In this document: piece by piece, positions 1 through 7,841 of the stretch
How positions within the stretch are numbered: position 1 is the first letter of the stretch
Layout of the letters: each line of letters begins with the position of its first letter
From: JAJKIV01 sp036509075
GTDB taxonomy: Bacteria > Gemmatimonadota > Gemmatimonadetes > Gemmatimonadales > Gemmatimonadaceae
DNA length: 35,986 nt
Assembly: GCA_036509075.1 (NCBI GenBank)
Contig: DATCGG010000228.1
Coordinates: 1-35,986 of the forward strand
Direction of reading: 5' to 3'
Translations under genes and position numbers: made by a program
Notes under the pieces: model-generated
The model's database searches: none
The model's input: the letters and a program-made list of their open reading frames with translations, nothing else
What the model was told of the DNA's origin: nothing

Positions 1-289
1 CGAGGTCCGCGTCTTCGCATCCGCGGAGGAGTACGAAGCGCAGGGGGCGGAGGCGGACTGCCTCATCGTCGATCTGCGCCTCCCCGGACTGAACGGGTTC
101 GAGCTGCGAGAGCGGCTGCGGCTGCGCGGCTGCTCAGTTCCGATCGTGTTCATCACCGGCGATGGCGGCCCTTCGCCGAGCGATGCAGCGGCTCACGCCG
201 GTACGCCGACCGTCGCCAAGCCGTTCAGCGATGGCGATCTCATCGCTGCGATCGCGCGGGCTGTGTCCGCCGACGCGCATTTCCGCTGA
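1..289 (+). CDS. Response regulator receiver domain protein (3' part, cut by window edge)
   Basis: Reading in the frame that starts at base 2, the visible 95 residues are a CheY-like receiver (REC) domain. The phospho-acceptor Asp is in IVDLRLPGLNGFEL (codon at 71-73), the conserved Thr in VFITGDG and the Lys in VAKPF. The first beta strand and acidic pair lie outside the window. The stop (TGA 287-289) follows directly after the last helix, so no DNA-binding output domain is attached at the C-terminus. It is therefore either a stand-alone receiver or the end of a protein whose output domain comes first. The histidine kinase starts 75 bases downstream on the same strand and is the obvious candidate phosphodonor, by analogy with FixL/FixJ-type pairs. 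The receiver assignment is firm; the pairing is inference. Confidence 0.88.
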   Translation, partial: EVRVFASAEEYEAQGAEADCLIVDLRLPGLNGFELRERLRLRGCSVPIVFITGDGGPSPSDAAAHAGTPTVAKPFSDGDLIAAIARAVSADAHFR

Positions 290-364
290 GTCGCGTCGGC
301 GCTTCGAGTCGCGTACGTTTCCAGCCAATAGGGCAACGAACGACCCACTTTCACGAGAGCGCCC

Positions 365-2563
365 GTGAATACAGATCGGCGGATGCCTGCGGCGACGAAT
401 CGGCAGCTCGCTGTGCGCCTGGCAGTGGGGCGCGCTCTCGGTCGAACCCGAGACCTGGACGATATCTACAGCGCTGCGCTGAACACGCTCGCCGAATGCC
501 TCGACGTGTCGCGCGCGTCCGTCCTGCTGTTCGACGCCGATGGCGTGATGCGATTCAAGGCGTACCGCGGCCTCTCGGCTCAGTATCGCATCGCGGTGGA
601 GGGGCACTCCCCGTGGACGCCCGATTCCGTAGACGCTGAGCCAATCCTCGTCCCCGACGTGTCGCGCGAACCGACGCTCGAGCGGTACCTGCCGGTCTTC
701 ACACGCGAACGAATCGTCGCCCTGGCTTTCATTCCCCTCGTCAGTCTCGGTCGCGTGATCGGGAAGTTCATGCTGTACTACGATGCGCCGCATGCGTTCG
801 ATAGCGAGGAGATCCAGCTTGCATCCGTCATCGCCGCATCGGTGGCATTCGCTATGGAGCGTGGGAAGGCCGACGACGTAGCTCGTCGCAGCGGCGCCCT
901 GGCGGGATCCGAGCGGAGCGCGGTCGCCGGAGGAATTGCGCGCAACGATTCGGCGCTGTGGCAGACGGAAGCCTTTCAGGCCGGTCAGCGCCAGGTGCTC
1001 GAGCTGATCGCCACCGGCGCGCCGCTCGCTCAGGTCCTGACTCTCCTCGTGCACATCGTCGAGGATCAGTCCGAAGGCGCGTGCTCGGTGCTGCTGCTCG
1101 ACGTGGACGGGGTTCATGTACGGGTTGGGGCCGCGCCGAGCTTTCCCGACGAATACTCCGAGCGGATCGATGGCCAGCCTCTCGGCCCGCACGTTGGTTC
1201 CAATGGCACCGCGATGCACGTCGGGCAGCCAATCATCGACACCGACATCGTCTGCCACTGCGATTCGCAATGGGACGTCCTGCGCGAAGCGGCCGTCGCC
1301 ATCGGGCTGCGCGCTTGCTGGTCGACACCGATCCTGTCGCCTCACAAGAAGTTGCTCGGCTCGTTCGCGATGTATTGCGGCACGCCGCGGGGCCCGAGCC
1401 ACGAGGAGCTCCGCCTCCTCGAGACCGCGGCGGATCTCGCCGGCGCCGCGATCGATCATCACCAGTCCCAGGAGGCGCTGCGCCAAAGCGAGGAACGCAA
1501 CCGCGCCATTCTCCGCGCCATTCCGGATTGGATGTTCGTGATGAGCAGCGACGGCGTGTACCTCGACTATCACGTCAAGAACCCCGAAGCGCTCCTCGCG
1601 CCGCCCGAGGCTTTCCTCGGGAAGTCGATGCGTGAGTTCCTGCCATCGTGGCTCGCCGATGACTATGACCGCGCATTCGAGCGGGCGCTCGCCACCAACG
1701 AACCGGAGTTACTGGAGTACAGCCTCGAGGAGCATCACGAGCGGCGGTTCTACGAAGCACGCATCGTCCGCGCCGACAGTGACCGGTTGCTCTGCATCGT
1801 GCGGGACATCACCGACCGCAAGCGCGCCGAGCTCGATGCGGCCGCCCAGCGCCACGAGCTCGCGCATCTGAATCGTGTGATGATCCTGGCCGAACAATCC
1901 GGTGCGCTCGCCCACGAATTGAGTCAGCCGCTCGCCGCGATCCTCACGAACGCGCAGGCTGCGCGACGGCTCCTCGATCAGAGCCCGCTCGACCTGGCGG
2001 AGCTGCGCGCCGCGTTGGATGACGTGATCAAGAACGACAAGCGGGCTGGCACGGTCATCCACCGTCTGCGCGAGCTTCTGAAGAAGAGCAATGCCGTTCT
2101 TCAGCCCGTCGATCTGAACGAAGTCACACGCGAGGTCCTCGACCTCACCCACAGCGACCTCCTGCTGCGGCGAATGCCGATCAAGACGTCGCTGTCACCG
2201 GTAATTCCGCCGGTGCTGGGCGACCGCGTTCAGCTGCAGCAGGTCATCCTCAATCTCGTCCTCAACGCCTGCGACGCGATGAGCGCGATAGAGCCGGCCG
2301 AGCGCGAGATCACCCTAACGACGGTCGTGGACGACGGGTTCGTGGAGATCGCCGTCGCCGACCGCGGCGTCGGCATTCCCGACGATCTGCTCGACTCGGT
2401 GTTCGAGCCGTTCGTCACCCACCGCGCCCAGGGACTCGGCCTCGGCCTAACGATCAGTCGTTCGATCGTTCTCGCGCATCGCGGACGAATCCAGGCCGAG
2501 AACAATGCCGGCCGAGGCGCGACGTTCCGCTGCTTTCTTCCCGTCGCGAACGGGCAGGTCTGA
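365..2563 (+). CDS. GAF-GAF-PAS sensor histidine kinase
   Basis: This 732-residue protein has no signal peptide or membrane helix, so it is a cytoplasmic sensor. In order it shows a GAF domain (about 20-170), a second GAF (about 205-370), a PAS domain (about 385-500, from RAILRAIPDWMFVMS to IVRDITDRKRAE), a HisKA dimerisation helix and a HATPase_c domain. The phospho-acceptor is His517 in ALAHELSQPLAAI, a form of H-box typical of FixL/DctB-like kinases. The N-box is NLVLNACDAM (Asn630), the G1 box DRGVGIPDD and the G2 box GLGLGLTIS. The start is GTG at 365; a near in-frame ATG at 383 is an alternative, and neither has a strong Shine-Dalgarno. It follows the receiver gene on the same strand. 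The GAF and PAS domains suggest binding of a small molecule, haem or gas, but no ligand residue can be assigned. Confidence 0.93.
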   Translation: MNTDRRMPAATNRQLAVRLAVGRALGRTRDLDDIYSAALNTLAECLDVSRASVLLFDADGVMRFKAYRGLSAQYRIAVEGHSPWTPDSVDAEPILVPDVSREPTLERYLPVFTRERIVALAFIPLVSLGRVIGKFMLYYDAPHAFDSEEIQLASVIAASVAFAMERGKADDVARRSGALAGSERSAVAGGIARNDSALWQTEAFQAGQRQVLELIATGAPLAQVLTLLVHIVEDQSEGACSVLLLDVDGVHVRVGAAPSFPDEYSERIDGQPLGPHVGSNGTAMHVGQPIIDTDIVCHCDSQWDVLREAAVAIGLRACWSTPILSPHKKLLGSFAMYCGTPRGPSHEELRLLETAADLAGAAIDHHQSQEALRQSEERNRAILRAIPDWMFVMSSDGVYLDYHVKNPEALLAPPEAFLGKSMREFLPSWLADDYDRAFERALATNEPELLEYSLEEHHERRFYEARIVRADSDRLLCIVRDITDRKRAELDAAAQRHELAHLNRVMILAEQSGALAHELSQPLAAILTNAQAARRLLDQSPLDLAELRAALDDVIKNDKRAGTVIHRLRELLKKSNAVLQPVDLNEVTREVLDLTHSDLLLRRMPIKTSLSPVIPPVLGDRVQLQQVILNLVLNACDAMSAIEPAEREITLTTVVDDGFVEIAVADRGVGIPDDLLDSVFEPFVTHRAQGLGLGLTISRSIVLAHRGRIQAENNAGRGATFRCFLPVANGQV

Positions 2564-2591
2564 CCGGCCAGGGCAGGGGGATGAGGCGAAC

Positions 2592-2683
2592 GGGGAACCG
2601 GGAACGGGGAACCGGGAACGGGGAACCGGAACAGCGACTCCGCGTGGAGCCTCGGTTCCCAGTTCCCAGTTCCCTCATCCCCC
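2592..2683. repeat. GGGGAACCGGGAAC tandem repeat with inverted partner, between convergent genes
   Basis: Three copies of a 14-base unit GGGGAACCGGGAAC lie head to tail (2592-2605, 2606-2619 and 2620-2632, the last one base short). After a small hairpin (ctcc-gcgt-ggag near 2638-2649) comes the complementary GGTTCCCAGTTCCCAGTTCCC (about 2654-2674). The arms can pair in several registers, giving a large GC-rich hairpin between the histidine-kinase stop (2563) and the stop of the convergent ThuA fusion gene (2675). A bidirectional transcription-end or RNA-stabilising role is plausible but not shown, because there is no T-run. Confidence 0.8.
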
Positions 2684-5600
2684 ATCCCTCTTCCCTCCTT
2701 GGAACGTCGCCGTCAACACGACGAACAACATCTGCTGCCCGGTCGGCGCCTGCTCGTTACGGAAGACGAGATAGACGTCGTGCACTCCAGTCGTCGGAGT
2801 GAGGGACGCGTGTAGCTGGACCGGCGGCGCCGCGGAGTCGGCGGACGGTTTGATGACTTCCGTCTCACCGAGCAGCGGACCAGTCGCCGAGTCGACGCGA
2901 AACTCGACTTTCCCGCCTATGGCGCCGTATGGCGCCGGCGCCAACGCGGAGACCATCACGCCCGAGACGCCGGTCAGGTCGATCTTCTCCAGTTTGACCG
3001 AGCCGCCCGACCGGTTCACGATCGTGATCTCGACCGGCATTCCCTCGGGAGTCATCTTCTGCAGCCCATCGGAGAGTGTGCCGCTCGCAACCACCACCGT
3101 CGGTGCGCGCAGCACTACCGTCGTCTCGGCGGGGACGCCCAGGATTCCGTTCGCGCCGCGGTCAGTGTATGCGGCCCGCAGTACGACGACTCCCTTGTTC
3201 GCGCCGGCGGCGGAGTCAGACGGCGTGTATTCGCCACGCACCGGGAGCGACGCCGACTTCGCGTGCTCGCCCAGGCTCAGCACGTAGGCGACCATCTCCC
3301 TCGTTTGCGGCTCAGTGAGCTGCGGGTGGGCAGGCATGGTGTTCTTTCCCCACACACCGGTGCCACCGCTGCGGACCTTCCGTGCCAGGCGCATCAAGGC
3401 CGTCGTATCGTCGCGATAGCGCTCAGCCACCGCCATGTACGTGGGCCCGATCGACGTCCGGTCGACCTTGTGACACGCCAAACAGTCGCTGCTCTCGATC
3501 AACGCCTTCCCTTCGGCGTGCGGCAGGAGCGCCTCGGCACCGCCGCGCCCTGTGGCGGCCGCCGGCGGCGCATCCTTCAGAAAGTCGGCGGTGACGCGAA
3601 CACGGTTGGTCGCAATGCGCCCGTTGGCGAGCGATCCGTCCTCGCGGTCGCTGACGCGCACGGCATAGTGGATCGGAACTCCGGGGAAGAAGAACGTCCG
3701 ATTGCTCCCCTGCAGATCGACCGCGACCTTGGGCGGCTCGTTTCCGGCCGCCACCAGGACTTTTCCCTTGGAGCGTGCACGCTGGGCGTCGGTCACCGTT
3801 AGCGTCGCCGTGTAGGTCCCGGCCTGGCCGAGCGTCAGCGTCGCGTCCGGCCCCGTTAGGCGGCGCACCACGGTTCCGTTCTGGCGCGTCACCGTCCACT
3901 GGTACGTCAGCGAATCTCCGTCGGCGTCGGTCGTCCCCTCCGACGACAGCTTCACGCGCAGCGGCAGCGCGCCGGCCGGCTTGTCGACGCTCGCCACGAC
4001 CACCGGCGCCCGATTCCCGCCGTTGTATTCGATGCGGACGAGCCGCGCGTCGTCGTTTCCCTGAAACCAGGCAGTCCCGTACTCCAGCATGTACAGGTCG
4101 CCGTTGGGACCGAACTCCATGTCCACCGGGTTGGAGAACTTGGAGCTCGGCATGAAGCGCTCCATGTCCGCGTAGTTCCCGGCCGAGTCCATGGTCACGG
4201 CCATGATCCAGCCGCGCATCCATTCATAGATGAAGAGCTTTCCGTCGTACCACTGCGGAAAGGGACGCGCCACTTTGGCGAAATCCTCTCGGTGGAAGAC
4301 TGGGCCCGCCATCGCCGCGCGCCCACCGTTGCCGACGAGTGGGAACTCCGAGGAAGGTCCGTACGGATACCAGATGAACGCCTTCTGCGCCGGCGGAAGC
4401 TCGTTGAGTCCCGTGTTGTTAGGCGAGTCGTTCACGGGATGATCGGGATCGAACTTCGGACCGGGCGTCATCGTGGTGTAATCGAGATTGATGTACGCCT
4501 TGTTGTCGCCGACGAAGTACGGCCAGCCATAGTTCCCCGCGCGGGGCGCGCGATTGACCTCGTCCTGCCCCGCGGGGCCACGGTCCGCCGAATCCACCTG
4601 GGCGTCCGGGCCGACGTCGCCCCAGTACAGAACGCCCGTGTGTTTGTCTACCGAGATCCGGTACGGGTTACGATGGCCCATCGTGTAGATCTCGGGCCGC
4701 GTCTTCGGCGTTCCTGGCGGAAAGAGGTTGCCCTCCGGAATCGTGTACGAGCCGTCTGGTTCGGGGTGAATGCGGATGACTTTGCCGCGCAGGTCGTTCG
4801 TGTTGGCGGAGGACTTCTGTGCGTCCCACGGCGAGCGTCCGGGCCGTTCGTCGATCGGCGCGTAGCCGTTGGCGAACGGGTTCGAGTTGTCGCCAGTGGA
4901 GAGATAGAGGTTCCCGCGTCCGTCGAAGGCGATCGAGCCTCCCGTGTGACAGCACTTATCGCGCTGCGTCGCCACCTCAAGCATGACCTTGGCTGATGAC
5001 ATGTCGATAGAGTCGCCGCGCATCACGTACCGTGCGAGCACGTTCTTCGGCTCCGTACCCGCTGGCGAGTAGTACATGTAGACGAAGCCGTTCGTCGCGA
5101 AGCCCGGATCGAGCGCGAGACCGAGCAGACCGTCCTCGGCCTGGTCGCCGTCGTTGTACTTGAGGCTCACGGGGATGAAGCCGATCCGGTTCACCGCCTT
5201 GGACGCCGGCGTGTACAGCTTGATCGCCCCCCGGCGTTCGATGAACAGCACACGCTCGTCAGGCAGCACTGCCAGCTCAACCGGTTCTTCAAGCTTTTCG
5301 GCGAAGACGACCTTCGTGAAACGGTTCTCCTCGGGGCGCGAGCGTTTGTAGTCGAATGCCGCCTTCCCCATCGCGTAGCGGATGCCAGCCGTTAGGTGGC
5401 GAAGGAAGAGCGGGTCCGAGAACGTCTCGTCCGTGTGTCCCATGTTCGTGTACCACGCGCGCCCGCCGGAGAAATCGTGGTACCAGCTCATGGGGTGGCG
5501 GTCACCGTTCGTTCCACCCTCGTAGCTCTTTTCGTCGATATCGACGAGGACGTGCAGGTCCGGCTGGATGTTGCGGAAGTTGTAGAACTCGTCGGTGCGC

Positions 5601-6109
5601 TCCCACCGCTCCGGAAGTCCCTGCGTCGACGGGTCCGACTTGTCGACGACGCGGAACGTCCCCTTCCGCACGTTCGGGTTGTTCGGGTGCCCATTGAAGT
5701 AGGCGCCGGCGAGCTTGCCGTACCACGGCCACTCGTACTCCGTGTCGGTGGCCGAGTGGATTCCGACGTAGCCGCCACCCGCCTGGATGTAGCGCTCGAA
5801 CGCTGCCTCCTGTGTCGGGTTGAGCACGTCGCCCGTCGTGCTGAGCCAGACTGCCGCGCGATAGCGCTTGAGGTTCGCGTCGGTGAAGGCGGTCGCGTCT
5901 TCCGTCGCATCGACGATGAACCCGTTGTCCTGGCCGAGCTTCTTGATCGCGGCGATGCCGGGCTCGATGGAGCTGTGTCGGAAGCCGGCGGTCTTGGAGA
6001 AGACGAGGACGCGGGGTCGCTGGCTCTGCTGCTGCGCGAGGGCGTCGTGGTTCGGCGCCCAGAGCAATGCGGCGGCTGCGAGTACGAGAGTCCCGATGCG
6101 CACGAGCAT
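2675..6109 (-). CDS. Secreted ThuA / sugar dehydrogenase / PKD / cytochrome c / CBM-like fusion protein
   Basis: This 1144-residue protein begins with a Sec signal peptide (cleavage probably after DALA, about residue 26). Residues about 31-250 are a ThuA-like domain (glutamine-amidotransferase-like fold; VLVFSKTAGFRHSS, GGGYVGIHSATD). About 262-700 is a glucose/sorbosone-dehydrogenase-type beta-propeller (CCHTGGSIAFDGRGNLY, GHRNPYRISVD, EVNRAPRAGNYGWPYFVG). A PKD-like domain follows (TDADGDSLTYQW). About 868-950 is a class I cytochrome c with haem site CLACH (876-880) and probable axial Met925 (KNTMPAHP). The last 190 residues resemble a CBM6-like beta sandwich (GVHDVYLVFRN). This suggests a periplasmic or secreted PQQ-linked sugar oxidase passing electrons to its own haem. 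The substrate is unknown and PQQ use is inferred from the family. The start ATG at 6107-6109 is set by the signal peptide; there is only a weak GAGA upstream. Confidence 0.9.
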   Translation of the reverse strand: MLVRIGTLVLAAAALLWAPNHDALAQQQSQRPRVLVFSKTAGFRHSSIEPGIAAIKKLGQDNGFIVDATEDATAFTDANLKRYRAAVWLSTTGDVLNPTQEAAFERYIQAGGGYVGIHSATDTEYEWPWYGKLAGAYFNGHPNNPNVRKGTFRVVDKSDPSTQGLPERWERTDEFYNFRNIQPDLHVLVDIDEKSYEGGTNGDRHPMSWYHDFSGGRAWYTNMGHTDETFSDPLFLRHLTAGIRYAMGKAAFDYKRSRPEENRFTKVVFAEKLEEPVELAVLPDERVLFIERRGAIKLYTPASKAVNRIGFIPVSLKYNDGDQAEDGLLGLALDPGFATNGFVYMYYSPAGTEPKNVLARYVMRGDSIDMSSAKVMLEVATQRDKCCHTGGSIAFDGRGNLYLSTGDNSNPFANGYAPIDERPGRSPWDAQKSSANTNDLRGKVIRIHPEPDGSYTIPEGNLFPPGTPKTRPEIYTMGHRNPYRISVDKHTGVLYWGDVGPDAQVDSADRGPAGQDEVNRAPRAGNYGWPYFVGDNKAYINLDYTTMTPGPKFDPDHPVNDSPNNTGLNELPPAQKAFIWYPYGPSSEFPLVGNGGRAAMAGPVFHREDFAKVARPFPQWYDGKLFIYEWMRGWIMAVTMDSAGNYADMERFMPSSKFSNPVDMEFGPNGDLYMLEYGTAWFQGNDDARLVRIEYNGGNRAPVVVASVDKPAGALPLRVKLSSEGTTDADGDSLTYQWTVTRQNGTVVRRLTGPDATLTLGQAGTYTATLTVTDAQRARSKGKVLVAAGNEPPKVAVDLQGSNRTFFFPGVPIHYAVRVSDREDGSLANGRIATNRVRVTADFLKDAPPAAATGRGGAEALLPHAEGKALIESSDCLACHKVDRTSIGPTYMAVAERYRDDTTALMRLARKVRSGGTGVWGKNTMPAHPQLTEPQTREMVAYVLSLGEHAKSASLPVRGEYTPSDSAAGANKGVVVLRAAYTDRGANGILGVPAETTVVLRAPTVVVASGTLSDGLQKMTPEGMPVEITIVNRSGGSVKLEKIDLTGVSGVMVSALAPAPYGAIGGKVEFRVDSATGPLLGETEVIKPSADSAAPPVQLHASLTPTTGVHDVYLVFRNEQAPTGQQMLFVVLTATFQGGKRDGG

Positions 6110-6478
6110 GTTTTTCTCGCGAGAGGCGACCGCCTAGGTGTACATCTTCAGGAGCCCCGCCGGCAAGGCGTGGGGGTACGCGAAGTCGAGCCAGGACGTC
6201 TCGGACCTCGGGTTCGCCTGCATAGTGACCGCAAATCGGCGAATGCAACGGGGACTAGGCCGATTCCCGTAGTGGCCCCGAAGCGTACAACCTTACCAGC
6301 GCGTCCTGCGCGCTAGATCATCCGTCAATTCCGGGAGCCCGACAATCGTGAGCACTCTCGCAAACCCCGCCTCTTGGAACTCTGGCAAGATCTGGTCGGC
6401 AGCGCACGGCCATTGGCACGACAGGTACGGGGCCGAAGTGCGTTACGCGATGGGTGGGCGTGCCAGACGGCGCGAGGG
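6110..6478. other. 369-base intergenic region upstream of the ThuA fusion gene
   Basis: No convincing gene is seen. The region must hold the promoter for the minus-strand fusion gene. It contains a perfect inverted repeat AGCGCG-tcctg-CGCGCT (6298-6314), which could be a terminator stem for the M24 peptidase gene upstream or an operator. It also contains a 29-codon minus-strand reading frame (6134-6223) ending 24 bases before the fusion gene; coding status is unknown. No clear -10/-35 pair could be picked by eye. Confidence 0.5.
6298..6314. promoter_or_regulatory. Inverted repeat AGCGCG-N5-CGCGCT (possible terminator stem or operator)
   Basis: A six-base-pair perfect stem with a five-base loop lies 165 bases after the M24 peptidase stop (minus strand) and 189 bases before the fusion-gene start. 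There is no U-tract next to it, so intrinsic termination is not assured. The function is inference only. Confidence 0.3.
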
Positions 6479-7810
6479 CTACGGGATGAGTCCGATCCGC
6501 TGAATCGGCGGCGACAGCCATTCCACGCCGCGCGCCGTGACTACAGCATCGTCCTCCAGAGGAATCCGCAGCTTCCTCCCCTGCCACTCGGGGATTGGCG
6601 TATACGCGAACAGCTCGATCGAGAACAGGTTCGTCGGACGCATCTCGTACGTTAGGCGGCCGGGATTGAAGAACGCCATCGATGGGCCGATTCCATGGCC
6701 CCAGTCGCCTACCGAGTGGCACCCGATGATGAACTCGATCGAGCTGTCAGCGCGCACCTCGTTGAATCCGCGCATGGCCGTGAAGCCCGCTGCCGCGACT
6801 GCCGCGTTCACTTCATTCATCATCGTCTGCGCCAGCTTCCCGGCCTTCGCGGTGCGACGGATTACCTCGCGCACACGAACGGCGTTGTCGAACGCGCGCT
6901 GATAGCTCGCCGGCAGCGCCGTCTCGCGCGGTTTGGCCACGTAGGCGATCCGCTTCTGGTCGGTCCACATATTCAGGTAGCCGACGCCGAAGTCGATCAT
7001 CAGGAGATCGCCGCGCTGGATGATCCTGTCGTTCGACGTCGCCTCGATCCCGTTAGGTCCGGTGATGTAGATTGACGGCACCTCGAACGACGACCCGAGG
7101 CCTCTGCGCAGTTGCTCGTCCTGAATCCACCAGGCAACGTCTCGCAGAGTCGTTAGGCCCGGCGTGATGACGTCTTTCGACAGCGCCCGCTCCGCGATCT
7201 GGCGGCCGATCTCCGTTGCCTCACCGAACGCGACCAGCTCAGAGGCCACACGCCGCGAGCTGAAGTCAGAAATCAACTTCTCAGCTGACACGAGCCGCGT
7301 AGCGTATTGCGGCCCAACCTCCTTCACAATGTGGTTGTAGAGCGTGTGCGAGAGCCCGTCGGCAAGGCCCATCTCCTCTGACATGTTGAGCCCAATGCGG
7401 CGCGGCTTCCGCTCGGCCACAAACGCTCCTAACGCGGTGCTCGAATCGATGTCGTACGCGCCGCACGCGTCGCGGTTGTGATCGGTGATCCCAATGACGG
7501 CGCGCTCGATCCGATCGCCACCACGATCGGTGAAGATGTAGTACCCGATGGTCCCAACGTAGCCGCGCCCGAGCAGTTCCCAGAGCGGATCGTAGTGGCC
7601 TTCCTTCATCGCCACGATCCACATGTCGATCTGGTTCTCGCGCATTGCCTCGGGCAGGATGCGGTCGAACTTCTCACGTCGGATGGTGCAGAGGCGCTCC
7701 CACGCGGTTCGCGCTTCCCGCTGAGACTGCGCCCCAGCGTCGCGAGCCGCCAACACGAGGATAGTCGCCGCAAGGGCGCGCCTCACGACTGCGGGAATAG
7801 AAACTGGCAT
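6479..7810 (-). CDS. Exported M24-family metallopeptidase (Xaa-Pro aminopeptidase-like)
   Basis: This 443-residue protein has a Sec signal peptide (ALAATILVLAARDAGAQ, cleavage near residue 28). The C-terminal half has the pita-bread fold signature with all five metal ligands: Asp273 (MIDFGVGY), Asp284 (NMWTDQKR), His372 (GHGIGPS), Glu399 (FSIELFA) and Glu419 (PLEDDAVVTARG). It should therefore be an active two-metal aminopeptidase or prolidase-like enzyme in the periplasm. The N-terminal half (about 30-190) is the creatinase/prolidase N-domain type. The gene lies 31 bases downstream of gamma-glutamyltransferase on the same strand, so the two are probably co-transcribed as periplasmic peptide-degrading enzymes. 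No Shine-Dalgarno is visible; the start is set by the signal peptide. The exact substrate cannot be told from the sequence. Confidence 0.92.
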   Translation of the reverse strand: MPVSIPAVVRRALAATILVLAARDAGAQSQREARTAWERLCTIRREKFDRILPEAMRENQIDMWIVAMKEGHYDPLWELLGRGYVGTIGYYIFTDRGGDRIERAVIGITDHNRDACGAYDIDSSTALGAFVAERKPRRIGLNMSEEMGLADGLSHTLYNHIVKEVGPQYATRLVSAEKLISDFSSRRVASELVAFGEATEIGRQIAERALSKDVITPGLTTLRDVAWWIQDEQLRRGLGSSFEVPSIYITGPNGIEATSNDRIIQRGDLLMIDFGVGYLNMWTDQKRIAYVAKPRETALPASYQRAFDNAVRVREVIRRTAKAGKLAQTMMNEVNAAVAAAGFTAMRGFNEVRADSSIEFIIGCHSVGDWGHGIGPSMAFFNPGRLTYEMRPTNLFSIELFAYTPIPEWQGRKLRIPLEDDAVVTARGVEWLSPPIQRIGLIP

Positions 7811-7841
7811 TTTGCGAGTTGTTGACTAGGTCACGTTGCCG

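Noticed and set aside
134..1573. 479-codon minus-strand frame
   Set aside because: It lies antisense to the histidine-kinase gene, whose domains and motifs are complete. The antisense protein is Arg/Ala/His-rich low-complexity translation, a usual effect of GC-rich third positions.
2592..2683. CRISPR-like array at the 14-mer repeats
   Set aside because: The units are directly adjacent with no spacers, and no cas genes are present.
5396..6316. 306-codon plus-strand frame
   Set aside because: It mirrors the ThuA part of the fusion gene; its Val/Arg-rich antisense product has no recognisable domain.
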